Source: Owenia fusiformis
Lineage: Eukaryota; Annelida; Polychaeta; Sabellida; Oweniidae
Assembly: GCA_903813345.2 (NCBI GenBank)
Contig: CAIIXF020000001.1
Span: 43,059,366 to 43,123,365, forward strand
DNA length: 64,000 nt
Reading direction: 5' to 3'
Shown here one piece after another: positions 14,001 through 24,764 of this stretch; position 1 is the first letter of the stretch, and the number at the start of each line of letters is the position of its first letter. The notes beneath the pieces were generated by a model. The model had not been told where the DNA came from. It made no database searches and worked only from the letters and a program-made list of their open reading frames with translations. The translations under genes and the position numbers were made by a program.

Positions 14001-17000
14001 AAACCAACTAATCAATGTGTACGTGGAGATCCCATATTTTTGAAAAAGAAGATTAAGTATGAAAAAGTATGTTAGCTTCAAAAAAATCCTAAATAAAAGA
14101 TGAACACTCGCCATATCATTAACAACTACTACCTTAGACCAAAACAGTACTACCATGAGCTCTCTGTTGGGCCCATAGCATTCTGATACTCATGGAAATC
14201 TCTCTGTTGCATCGCATCTCCAGAAGGATAGAGATGGAGAGGGGGTGGCTTACCACAATGGCCCCATAGTACTTTCATTGTCAGTAGACATAATATTGTA
14301 ACCTAAAAATCATCCAAAAACAGAATCCTTAACATATCGTAACTTATTGTTGCTGTAGAGAATACACAAGGATAACAACATTACAAAACCAAACGTGAGC
14401 TTTAAAAGTATACGTTTATTAGAAATTGTCAACTAGCAATAAAAATGTATACTATATATATTTATATATTTCCAGGAGTTTGCTATGCAGAATTTGGTGT
14501 TAGAGTTCCCAAGACAACAGGTTCAGCCTATATGTATTCTTATGTCACGGTTGGTGAATTCGTTGCATTTCTTATTGGTTGGAACATGATCTTGGAATAC
14601 TTGATTGGCACTGCAGCGGGAGCTAGTGCCTTGAGCTGGTGTTTTGATTCCCTTGGCAACCACACGATGAGTGAATACCTAATAACTCACGTTGGGACGG
14701 TGATTGGTAGGTAACATTAGATGTCATCATATTTGACTCTTATTAACCTGTACTTAATTGCTTGTTGAAGACGAAACAATATGATTAAGTAACCATTTAA
14801 ACACATTGTCCCACGAAGGAGTAAACCTCTTAAATGATACCCTTTGCATTCGTTTGACTTCACTTCTTAAAAGAGAGCTTCGTCTTTAACTAGACTCTGC
14901 ACGCAGGGTAAATGAAGGTTTATAGTCCGAATATCCTAGATAGTTTTTATTAGTGGGAAATCTACTATCAGTCATCCTATTCGCTCTCTTGAGCAGTTCG
15001 TTATAGGGTTATAGGACGCTGTATATGAATCGACACACAGCATGTATGACATCCCAAATTTACAAATATGAATTTTCTGTGCTATCATCCTAAAGCACAA
15101 GTGAAACGTGGAAGTAATAACCAAATGGTTTCCTCTTGGGACCCATTAGTCAAATCCAAACATACAAAATGCAATAAAATATATAGGCCCATTAATCAAT
15201 ATTAACGAAACAATGAGAACCGTCTACGGCTGTGCATACAATCTACATAGTAACAGTATACCTTAACGTCGTGACAACTAGTTGAGGTTAACTTTCTAAA
15301 TAATCTCACACTTTTAGAATGTCTTAATTTCATGTCATGCCTATTTTATAAAAGTCCGATAGTTCTGACTTTTTCAGAATGACGTTCCCCTTTTTAAATA
15401 TATTGTTATTTGTTGGTAATCATATAAAAAGATTTAAGGGGGAACTGTTGGCAGATAGGTCCCAACGTCTTTACATTTTACATCCTAAATTCATTTCTGC
15501 CACTTTTTTTAACAAAACTTCATGTTTGACATTTATTTGTATTGTTTTCATGTCACCACCAAAAAGTGGTGACATATTGTAATGGTCTCTGTTTTTTTGA
15601 CGGCGGTTGGAATCGGCGTCTGTAAAAAATTCTTACAACTTTCAATAACTTTACAAATACTAGTACTGTTTAGTCTGACTTCAATATTTTTCAAAATTAT
15701 GATTGACTTTATATCTAAGATTTGACCTCCAATGACCTTTTCAAGGTAAAAAAGTCATATTTTCAACTTGCTTCAAATTGACCAATTTATTTTTTCAAAA
15801 TCATCTACAAGTTCTCAGAAATTCAAATCTGACTTAAGATTGTACTGATAATATTGTGAGCAACTAGGTGGTGACATTTTTTCATGTTAATTAATGCCTT
15901 GTTTAATGTTTATGAATCAGCTCATGGGGGTTCGAAGTTGTGTTTAAATGTAGCCCTTTGGGCTTTTCTTTAACAGTCAACGTCTTCTTCAATAGGAATA
16001 CATACATTCAGAGAGATAATCGATCTCTATTAGTTCTAGTATTAAAATAGGGAACAAGATGTTTAATATCATCTGTAAAACAGCAGAATTATTCGGTATT
16101 GACTGAACAGACAATTTGTGTAGTCATCTGTGCTCTACGACACTTGATCGTCGGAGTCGCATTCAAATAACTTCAGCAGACATAAATCTTAATATTCAGT
16201 AAGAAAATCCCAACCACCGCTGATATTTAAATAGGACACTTCGACATCATGATTCTGTCAGCATATATTCTTATTAAATCTCCACCGTGTTGAAATGTCA
16301 TTAACGAACCTAATTATTACACGGTGGTAAAACAGTTTAGATCTATTAATTTTATTACTTTTGTGCATCTAGCATTCAAGTCGAGGTTGGTGATTTGTTG
16401 ATGAAATGAGAAATACAAATTCTAACGACAGAAACGCAATTTAGTACGTACATACTGTAATGTGAACCAAACCCATTTCAATTGTAGATTTCTGATTTTT
16501 TCAGGAAAGGCATACCCAGATTTCCTCGGCTGTGGGATCGCAATAATTGTAACTATAATACTCGCAGTTGGAGTGAAAAAGTCTCTCGCCTTTAACCACG
16601 CCCTCAATGCCATCAACCTGATCGTTTGGGTGTTTATCATGATCGCTGGCTTCTGTTATGCCAATGGCGAAAATTGGAGCGAACGTGGATTTTTCCCATA
16701 TGGACTATCTGGTGTAAGTCAGAGTCAACCTGGTAGTATTGCATCAAAACCAGCGTAAAAGTAATTATGGTCCCCAGGGATTACTCCTTCTATATGGGAA
16801 TTATTGGCCCCAAATGAGTATAAACTCAAATGAGTATAGAATGGAAGATTTTTTTGGGGTCATTCTATAAATCAATGGAGAGGACCATCAATGGAGCATA
16901 TTCAGACTAATCAACCTAAAATGAAAAATTTGCGGGAGGTTTTTAAAATAAATCCGGTAGTTTTTGCGGTAGATTTTTGAAAAGTAATTCTTATCATTTT

Positions 17001-20000
17001 CATCCCGTTTTCAACGATGTGGCCGATTTATACGTGAATCTGTGACATTAAGAATATTGTTTAGTTAAATGCAATCGGAAAACAAAACAATGTGACAAAT
17101 ATTATTGAGTATAAGGTTGATGATCGAAATGCTTATTTAGATCTACATGAAAGTTGGGCCAGAACAAAACTTACGCTGTATGAGAGTCTGTTTGCTCAGT
17201 TTTTACATTACAAAAAATCATACATTTTCCTGGCCGCGAAACTGAAAGTTTAAGAAAGAAGGGTGACTTCGATAATATAGGTCACAGATTTGTCAGATTC
17301 CTAAATAAAATACGGTAGATTATAGCAAAAAATACGGGAAATATCAGCAAAAATAGGGAGATTTCAGCAAAAATACCTTAGATTTTACGAAAAAGATTTA
17401 CGGGAGATTTACTATAAATACGGTTCAAGAGTTTACGGGAGTGTTAACGGGAGAAAACGGTACGGGAGTTGTCATTTTTTACGGAAAAACAAAAAAATTA
17501 CGGGAGATTCCCGTAAAAAACGGGAGGTTGGCAGGTCTTACAATTGTCCATTTCGAGTCAAATTGCATTTATATATTCACATTATTATACCAGACCGGGA
17601 TTGCGTAGCCTGGTATCCATCACATATGAGTATTCATGTCAATACCCATGCATTTTACACTCCCTCTATAAGTTTGGCAAACGGAATTTCCTTTCCAAAT
17701 CTCTTCAAGCCTATTATTACGTTTAGTGATTCAAAAAATATCCCATTCCCTAAATAATTTCGATATCTTATAATCAAGGAATAAAGTTTTAGGTTCAGTA
17801 ATCGAAAAGGCATTGGCAGGCTTTGATCCGATGAAAACATACGCTTATGAAGGGGAGTGTACTTTGGCGTCGATGATTTGTTGTGGATGGGAACGATAAT
17901 ATTATCTCTTTTATCTTAAACCCTAACCCTCACCCTACATTGTAGGTATTTTCCGGTGCAGCAACATGTTTTTACGCCTTCATCGGTTTTGACATCATAG
18001 CAACAACGGGGGAAGAAGCTAAAACACCCACCAAGTCTATCCCTATTGCTATCATGGCCAGTCTTATCATCTGTCTCGTTGCTTACGTCTCTGTGAGTAC
18101 AATTGTAACGCTAGTCGTACCATACTATGAGATAAACGGCCACTCGGCGCTGGAGGACATGTTCGCTATGCGCGGAATGGTCTGGGGACGATATGTGGTG
18201 GCTGTTGGGGCAGTTGCTGGCTTGACAGTTAGTCTCCTAGGATCAATGTTCCCGATGCCAAGAGTAATCTATGCCATGTCTAGAGATGGACTCCTTTTCA
18301 AGTTAGTACATTTACAATAAATACTATTACACGTCGCACGAAACTGGGGACAATTAGCGTAACATTATGGCGTCAAAAAAACAAAACAAAACAATGAGCA
18401 GTATAGGGCGCAAACAGCCTTACAACGTCAAAAACGACAAGCGTTTAGTCAACCTAAATATAAAATACTTTATCCTTATCTAATCATTACAAAATTTACA
18501 GGGTAGCAAGATCTCGAGGACAATATTTCTAAAATGTTTTTGAATTTTGAAAAACGGTCAAGAAATCCACTTGGGGCGTTAGTAAAAATTGATACACTCC
18601 CCTTCATAAGTTTGGCAACCTTTTTTCCCCATTGAACTACGTGTTAAAGCCTCTTTACGTTTGAATTTTTATTTACTTAACCGGCGATGAAATAACTTAT
18701 AATATTAATGGAAACGTAACTTGACTTTATTTCCAATACCTCCAAATTTTCTCAATTTTTTTCCTCAATTACAATAGGTCGAAAATTGATGATAAATTTG
18801 ATGAATTTTTGAAAATCGTCATTCCCATGTAATCCAATGGGAAATGGAGGGTTCGGGGCAAATCAGAAAGCAGGATATCTTTTCAGTAAAAGATTCAGCA
18901 AAAAATATTTTTATATAGAAAATTGAATTGTCTAACTTTTTTGAACACTAAGTGTTTAGTTTATTTGATGAATATTAAAGTTACAGTGCTTCAAAGTCAT
19001 TTTTGAAAATAATTTTTCGCCTCCTGTGTTATTTCAATGGGAGAGTTTTTTTTAAAAACAATTTTGACTTTAAAGACCTATAACTTTGTTGAACCTGAAG
19101 AAACATATCAATTTTTTGTTAAATAAAGTTAGCAAATTCAATTACCTGCATAACTCGTATTTTTTGCAAGGACTTGGATGGATGGATATTCTGTCATATG
19201 ACTTGCGGCAAACCTACCATTTCCCATTGGTTAACATGGGAATGTCGATTTTCAAAAATTCATCAAATTTATCATCAATTTTCGACCTATTGTAATTGAG
19301 GAAAAAAATTGAGAAAATTTGGAGGTATTGGAAATAAAGTCAAATTACGTTTCCATCAATATTATAAGTATTTTCATCGCAGGTTAAGTGAATAAAAATT
19401 CAAAGGTAAAGAGGCTTTAACACGTAGTTCAATGGGGGAAAAAAGGTTGCCAAACTTATAGAGGGGAGTGTATGTATGGAATTTGTGGTAAAAAATCGAT
19501 GCGTCACATTTTTTCAAGTCTCGAAAACCAGCTCTTATTTTGATATTATTTGCAAAATAAACAAACCGGTTATTGTTTTGTAAATTTCGCCATGACAATA
19601 TTGTGCAGTTAAATTTTCTTTCAAATCAGACCTAAATTAGAAGGTTAAATGAAGGTAAACTTATTGCTCGTCCCATTTGCCTTCAAAACCTTACACAATT
19701 TTGAAAATGTTAAAAGCGTTCGTATAAGATAATTTGAAATGTAGCCGTTAAGCAATTGTGACGTCATAAATGCAAATGTTCCATTGAATACATTGTGAAA
19801 TTTAAGTGGGATTTTGATCATTATTTCAAAAGTTATCTCAATTTCAACGAGCCCTGTAAGCTTAAAGTGTTACGTCTTACAGCGTATTTGACGATGTCGG
19901 AATATATTTAACTTTAAAAATGTGTTGGATCCCATTGGAATTTTGAAGGAAAAATAATTTCATTGAAATGCGAATAAAAAATACTTCAAAATGATATGTA

Positions 20001-23000
20001 AAACACATAGTTGGCTTTTTAAATAAGGCAGAGATTAACGTTCAAAGCTGAGATAAGCCCGCATTTTCCGAATTGTCCCCAGGTCCGTGCACGTCATATA
20101 TTCAATTACGATTATAACTTGGTAGATAAATGTTATGAAATACCGTTGAATTAAAATACGTGGACAACTTACAGATATTCTTCGAAGTTGGAATTAACAT
20201 GATGAAGGACGACGAATATTTGCAGGACACTGTATAAATATAAATGCAAACTTATTCCAGAACAGTAAGAAAAAGAAACAGAATAGTACATAGGTCGAAG
20301 CAGTCATAAAAAGTAACCCCAACATCCCATTGATCTGAACCAGAATTAACTTGTGCCGTGCCACCCCCTCACCATCCATGGATCATTATCACACTAAAAC
20401 TCAAACACTGTGTTTGCAGATTTCTATCCAAAGTTCACTCCAAGACGGAAACTCCGATGTTAGCAACATTTATCAGCGGAATAGCTGCGGCGTTACTGGC
20501 ACTGCTCGTGGGACTCCAAGCCTTGGTTGAGATGATGTCAATAGGTCGGTATATATCACTCGAGGTAGACTCATTCGAAATGGGCGTTTCCAAGATCATA
20601 AGGACTTTCGAAAAAGGAAATGAAATATTTTACAACTTCTGATTTCCAATGGTGAACTGATTTTCTCGCTCATTAAAATTTACAAAAGCTTTGTGTAGCA
20701 GTATGTTTAATATCATAAAATAGTATCGCACAAACGCAAGACACATTTTATTCATTATAATATATATATACATTAATAAAAGAGCATTGTCCCACCAAGC
20801 CAGCAAGTAAATGCTTTTCCAAAACATTTCAGTTTTTATGTAATCATACTGTAGAGAAATATTAAATTGCAATTATGGCACTTTAATTCCTCATTTCATG
20901 TTACACAGCTTACCCAAGTTGTTTCACATCAACACTTCTCAAATGATCAATGCGACAAAGTTTTTACAACAACGGATTTATATGTAATACTCATTGATTT
21001 AACAGAGTGATGTCGCTTGTCAATTTGTCATCCTTTGCTCATGTCAGTTCCATCAACCAATCCTTAAACCTAGGATTACTGTCATCTTATTGCAAGAACA
21101 TTAATATAGTACGCATGGGTCTTATAGGTCGTATTTGTGACTGTATGTTGTAGGAACGCTACTCTCCTACACACTGGTATCCATATCAGTGTTGATCTTG
21201 CGTTATGAACCCGAACATAAACACGCCATAACCGCCCTTGAAGAGATTAAAGAAGAATCTGAACAGGACTCTACCACCATGTCGCAGTCCACATCGACGT
21301 CCAATGCCTTCACAGATGACACCCCAAGTAAAAATACGTACAAGGACGGAGCGTTTCTCATACCACCGTCATCAAAAGAAAACAAATCATATGGTACACT
21401 CATGGACAATTTCACAGATATATCTGGTTTAAACTGGTTCAAACGAAATTTAAAAATGTGGAGTTTGCGTCTCGGTTTCCCCGGGGAAGATAGACATCCC
21501 ACGCACTACACAGCTAGGATTGTTACTATTACAATCATAATCTTAGCCATTTTAAAGACATCTCTGAGTTTGTTGATCGTATTTGGGGTGTCACATATTC
21601 AAGCCGGTGAACCATGGGCGATAATTGTGCTCCTTGTACTGATATGTGCTGTTCTCATAGGCCTGGTAGTTATTCTCATGCAGCCACAGAATAAGTAAGT
21701 AAAACACAGGCGTAGGCAGCCATGGAGCAGGCAGGCAAGCAAATGTTACTGAAAAAATACTATTCAGAATTTTAAAACTAAAATTATACTATATCTTAAA
21801 TGCCCGCCTACTTTTGGACCTGACTACGCCTCCTGTAAAGGATTGACATAAAAATATTACATGTATTTTCCACTGTAGTTTTTAGCTCACATGGTGAGCT
21901 ATTGCAATCACTAACTTGTATTGTTTTTCACCCAACTTACAAGGCGAGTTAAAAATGTTTTAGTTAACCAAATTTGGCAAATTTCATCATTCTTTTACTA
22001 GTTTAACTGATATATCTGACGAATAAATGCAAAAATGATAAATGAATTAATAAATGTATTAAACTTGTGATAAAAGTAATTAAGTACATGTATATTGAAT
22101 GTTGAAGAATCAGAATTGAATAAAGGGTACTTAGGGCCTAAATAATAAGAAAGGGTAATAATTAGTAAGTTGATCATTTACAGAGTGTCTCAAAATAATT
22201 TTGTACCAGAGACAAAACATGGAATATCTCTGTAGTGAGGAAAGAATATTCTTGAAATTTGGTCAATCATCTGACAGGCAATTGAATGATGCGCAAAGTA
22301 ATTATATTTAGTTTTAGAGAAAACCCTGTTTTAGTACCCTCACTCATTTCTTTGTTAAATTATTACTTTTTATTGTGTGCACAGCTCAGCTTTTTTAGAA
22401 GAAGGAAAAAAGAGTTACTCCCATTTCATTTAGAACAATCTTTTTGGGACACCCAATATTTAAAACAATCCAAAGATGCTTTAATCCATTCCATTGGTTC
22501 CTTAGAAGATGAAACTGCATATCCGACTTCATATGTGATTAATGGCATCAATTTTGTTTTCCAGTCATAAGAAAAACCATGATGTCTATTTTTATCCATA
22601 ATTGCTTGAACCTTCTTGGCTGGATTCAATAATGAGACATTATAAAATCAATCAAAAACCTATCAAAATACATTTGTAAAGTCAGGATTGATCACCTGTG
22701 ATTTCAGGAGGAGATTAAAGTTTATGGCACCCTGTGTACCTGTGTTACCAATGTGTGCTATGATGATTAACATCTACTTAATGTTGAAACTTTCCTCTAT
22801 GACTTGGATACGGTTTGCAGTTTGGTTGGTGTTAGGTAAGAACTCTTTAAAACAAACACACTTTAAATTTGAGCTATTTTTGATTTTACATGAAAGATGT
22901 TACATTTGGATATATGCATAACGCCAATTTTTCAATGAATGCTCATAAAAGGAATGATTTTAAGATTTATAATGTGGCCCCTGCCTTGAGTTCAGAAGCA

Positions 23001-23491
23001 AAAACACTTTTTTGATTTTTAGCTTTAATGATATTCAGTTCACCATCTTGTCTCCCTTTGTTTAAAAATCACATCATTTTATGTACATGTACATTTAACT
23101 TCCAGGTATAATCATATATTTTGCCTATGGCATCAGACATAGTGTGAAGGAAGCACCCGATACAGATCCAAATCTTAGCGAACAATTCTCTCCATACAAT
23201 AAAGACATTAAAGCAGACACTACTCCAATGGAGGAGACTAAAATTAATGAGTTAAATGGCAACCTTCCACATTCCAAGTCCAACGGTGCAACGCCCCACT
23301 CAGAACAGTCTTACCAAAATGGGGCTCCCCCAATAAACAAAGCGCCACCTTTAGGTCAACAACAGAACCAACCTGATGAAAAACATGATTATTTTAAATA
23401 TGGATTCATTGCATCGCCAAAAACTGAAAAAAGTCAGTCTGATGAACATCACGATTTTATGAAACTTGGCTTCATAAAATCGGATAAATAA
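2024..23491 (+). CDS. SLC7A14-like amino acid transporter (8 coding exons, complete)
   Basis: Coding exons: 2024-2318, 14476-14706, 16505-16713, 17946-18301, 20420-20544, 21154-21694, 22708-22835 and 23106-23491. All junctions are GT-AG with matching phases, giving about 756 aa (human SLC7A14, 771). The order of segments follows SLC7A14. TM1 carries [16 protein letters not shown] (residues 61-76). Exon 2 has [20 protein letters not shown], exon 4 has [19 protein letters not shown], and exon 5 ends in EMMSIG. Exon 6 encodes a long hydrophilic loop and two helices, and exon 7 encodes [18 protein letters not shown]. The family is a CAT-type APC-superfamily membrane carrier, linked in vertebrates to lysosomal cationic amino acid/GABA transport. 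Substrate and location here are inferred. The last 40 residues are unusual in holding two copies of DE(K/H)HD(Y/F)xKxGFI. The start has MATTTGNG with a purine at -3. An AATAAA lies at 23683. Confidence 0.95.
5700..6065. repeat. Degenerate ~130 bp tandem repeat
   Basis: About three diverged units each contain a run like ATCATGRGTYGCCAAGGGTC, then ACAGCAGCCCC, then TATTGACCTTTGACCTTGRAATGACCTTGA. The unit shares GACCTTGA-rich words with the array at window start, but the full unit differs. Non-coding. Confidence 0.6.
10395..10860. repeat. Minisatellite, unit about 100-107 bp
   Basis: Four to five units each contain AATGGAATCCGACAGACTTC, then AATAACTGAGCTCTAAGTGT, then ATGAAATATGACAGACTCCA and a CGACTGACTTCTTGA run. 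Unit starts fall near 10475, 10574, 10681 and 10783. The array happens to keep a minus-strand frame open (10411-10731). That frame reads as a repeat translation, not a protein gene. Confidence 0.8.
13220..13350. repeat. Short inverted repeat
   Basis: A left arm containing AGTCTTGCCTCAAGAC is matched in reverse by GTCTTGAAGCAAGGCT about 100 bp downstream. This resembles a MITE remnant. No target duplication was recognised. Confidence 0.45.
14838..14910 (+). mobile_element. 73-bp TACCCT...AGGGTA micro-element
   Basis: It begins TACCCTTTGCATTCGTTTGA and ends CTCTGCACGCAGGGTA. Both ends match the 378-bp element at 27078-27455 almost exactly, but about 300 internal bases are absent. AATGA occurs on both sides and could be part of a short target duplication. 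It lies in intron 2 of the transporter gene, 131 bp after the donor. Confidence 0.7.
15552..15905 (+). mobile_element. Family-A non-autonomous element
   Basis: The 5' end is a palindrome (GTCACCACC, spacer, GGTGGTGAC) followed by ATATTGT. The 3' end is GGTGGTGACATTTTTTCATG followed by a TTAATGCCTTGTTT-like terminus. The middle carries a single diverged unit of the array seen at 1-710. No ORF. It lies within intron 2 of the transporter gene. Its structure (terminal palindrome, repeated subterminal word, internal tandem units) recalls HINE/DINE-type rolling-circle derivatives, but I see no CTRR end. Confidence 0.65.
16920..17545. repeat. Degenerate CGGGAG-rich repeat
   Basis: Many imperfect copies of a word like TACGGGAGATTT and its variants occur, ending at ACGGGAGGTTGGCAGGTCTT near 17539. 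The terminus resembles widespread hAT-like repeats that end in a CAGACCTGCCAACCTCCCG-type sequence (read in reverse). No ORF. It lies in intron 3. Confidence 0.5.
17658..17859. mobile_element. TA-flanked MITE (CACTCCC family), short copy
   Basis: The left end CACTCCCTCTATAAG and the right end CTTATGAAGGGGAGTG are inverted repeats. TA stands on both sides (17656-57 and 17860-61). The termini match the 876-bp palindromic element at 18595-19470. No ORF. It lies in intron 3, 86 bp before exon 4. Confidence 0.7.
18336..20090. mobile_element. 1.75 kb inverted-repeat element with 5-bp target duplication
   Basis: The left end GCACGAAACTGGGGACAATT and the right end (read in reverse) GCACGGACCTGGGGACAATT are diverged inverted repeats. 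ACGTC precedes the left end (18331-35) and follows the right end (20091-95). It has no recognisable transposase and contains a second element at 18595-19470. It fills most of intron 4 of the transporter gene. The superfamily cannot be named from this copy. Confidence 0.65.
18595..19470. mobile_element. Long palindromic TA-flanked element nested in another element
   Basis: Arms of about 250 bp run inward from CACTCCCCTTCATAAGTTTG and its reverse complement near 19450. They match with modest divergence and include GGAGGTATTGGAAATAAAGTC and its partner. TA lies at 18593-94 and 19471-72. The termini are those of the short copy at 17658. Such a palindrome would fold into a long hairpin in RNA or single-stranded DNA. 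No transposase ORF. Confidence 0.75.
21705..21840. mobile_element. Small GCGTAG-ended MITE
   Basis: The left end CACAGGCGTAGGCAGCC and the right end CTGACTACGCCTCCTGTA are inverted. The element begins about 10 bp after the exon 6 splice donor of the transporter gene. It is hAT-like in terminus style, but the target duplication is not clear. Confidence 0.5.
22181..22454. mobile_element. Mariner-like MITE
   Basis: The left end CAGAGTGTCTCAAAATAATT follows TA. The right end, read in reverse, starts GGGTGTCCCAAAAAGAT. Termini of the CAGGGTGTCCCAAAA type are typical of Tc1/mariner-related MITEs. No transposase. It lies in intron 6. Confidence 0.55.
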
Positions 23492-23682
23492 AGATACTAG
23501 TAACTGACCAATTATCATAATAACTGAATGCATGTACATGTATATGGCTATTGTGTACTACTTAAAACATCAAGTTTAACCGATTTATTGTCTCTTACTC
23601 TTTCTGTAAAATATATTGTAACCTAAATCCCCATCTATACCTATTACATGTAAATGAAAGTGTATGTGCCTCATGTGATTTA

Positions 23683-23688
23683 ATAAAG
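23683..23688 (+). terminator. Candidate polyadenylation signal of the SLC7A14-like gene
   Basis: AATAAA lies 192 bp after the stop codon. Other AATAAA hexamers occur further on (for example near 23960), so the true site is not settled. Confidence 0.4.
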
Positions 23689-23885
23689 CAGTGTACAGTT
23701 TATCATGAAATAGACAAGCCAAGCTTCCCCTTTTGTTTACTTCAAGAAAAACAAATGAAAAACACATTATCTTTGCCTATATATTATGTAATACAGAGTT
23801 GGACTTTATCAATTAAAGGGAATGACTAAAAGGACCAAACTTAGTAAAAATTAAACAAGAAAGGAGGCATGGCAAGTCTACTTTA

Positions 23886-24356
23886 CACAGGATGTTTCAT
23901 AATGACCACATTCCCCTTCACAGCCAGCCCTACATCAAATGTCCCATAATCTATATACATAATAAAGATTATTTAATTCTGGACTGATGCGCAAAATATC
24001 TGCATGTTTGGTCATTGAGAACACAATTTTACGAACAAAATAAGTTACAATTTCACTTTCATCAAAATTTGTACATTAAATTTGTACATACTGCCTGGAG
24101 ATAACAGTTTTCTAGGACATGGTTATCACAGCAGTTACAAGTGTAGATGGTTAATTGGTTTTAGAAAAGGTCGCTCTCAGATTATATTCTAAAGGTGGAA
24201 AACTTTTGGAGATATGTTAGCGCTATGTAGAAGTTCAGCTTTATCAATGTTGTTTTGATAAGTTCACAAATGATTTAGCTTTCATATGATATATAACATG
24301 GAATGAAGCTATCTAAGATTTGCTGTTGATGGAACCAGTCAGTATGAAACACCCTG
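23886..24356. mobile_element. Mariner-like MITE between convergent genes
   Basis: The left end CACAGGATGTTTCATAATGA follows TA. The right end (in reverse) CAGGGTGTTTCATACTGACT abuts TA. It lies in the spacer where the SLC7A14-like and ATPSCKMT transcripts converge and may be part of a 3'UTR. Confidence 0.5.
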
Positions 24357-24764
24357 TAAATGTATTTTCTATATAAAAATACATACATATACAAATACAT
24401 CATGACTAAATATATACATAATTATATAAATTAATATTGTTATTTATAATATATAATTATCATATTACTGTTACTTGTTATGCATCGTAAAACATTGAAA
24501 ATATAGTATCAAATTCAAATGATTGGAAATGCTACATTGAATATTTTAAATAATAAAGAACATTTTCTCATTCATGTTATCATCAAATGTTGTTTATTTT
24601 CATTTCTATGTTGTACATCAGAAATAAGAAAATAAGATATAATAAAGGTAAGTTAACTAAATGTGGAGTCTCATTCAAATTCTAAAGCACATATTAATGA
24701 AGTCTCACTGTCTGATTGTATCTTTTAATAAACATGAAAACTGAAAACCTAAATAAGCCCTTCA

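Larger units (their letters stand above)
2319..14475 (+). other. Intron 1 of the SLC7A14-like gene (12.2 kb)
   Basis: This intron runs from GTAAGT to TTTCCAG. I see no coding exon in it. Reading frames at 5286, 6993, 8403, 11926 and 12745 are short, in mixed frames and without family features. It holds a degraded piece related to the TA-flanked palindromic family (about 2640-2800), a ~130 bp degenerate repeat at 5710-6065, a minisatellite at 10395-10860 and an inverted repeat near 13220-13350. The rest is plain AT-rich sequence. Confidence 0.6.

Noticed and set aside
17923-17940. Interstitial telomere repeat (AACCCTAACCCTCACCCT)
   Set aside because: Only two or three imperfect units, immediately before the exon 4 acceptor. 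It is more simply a pyrimidine-rich splice tract.
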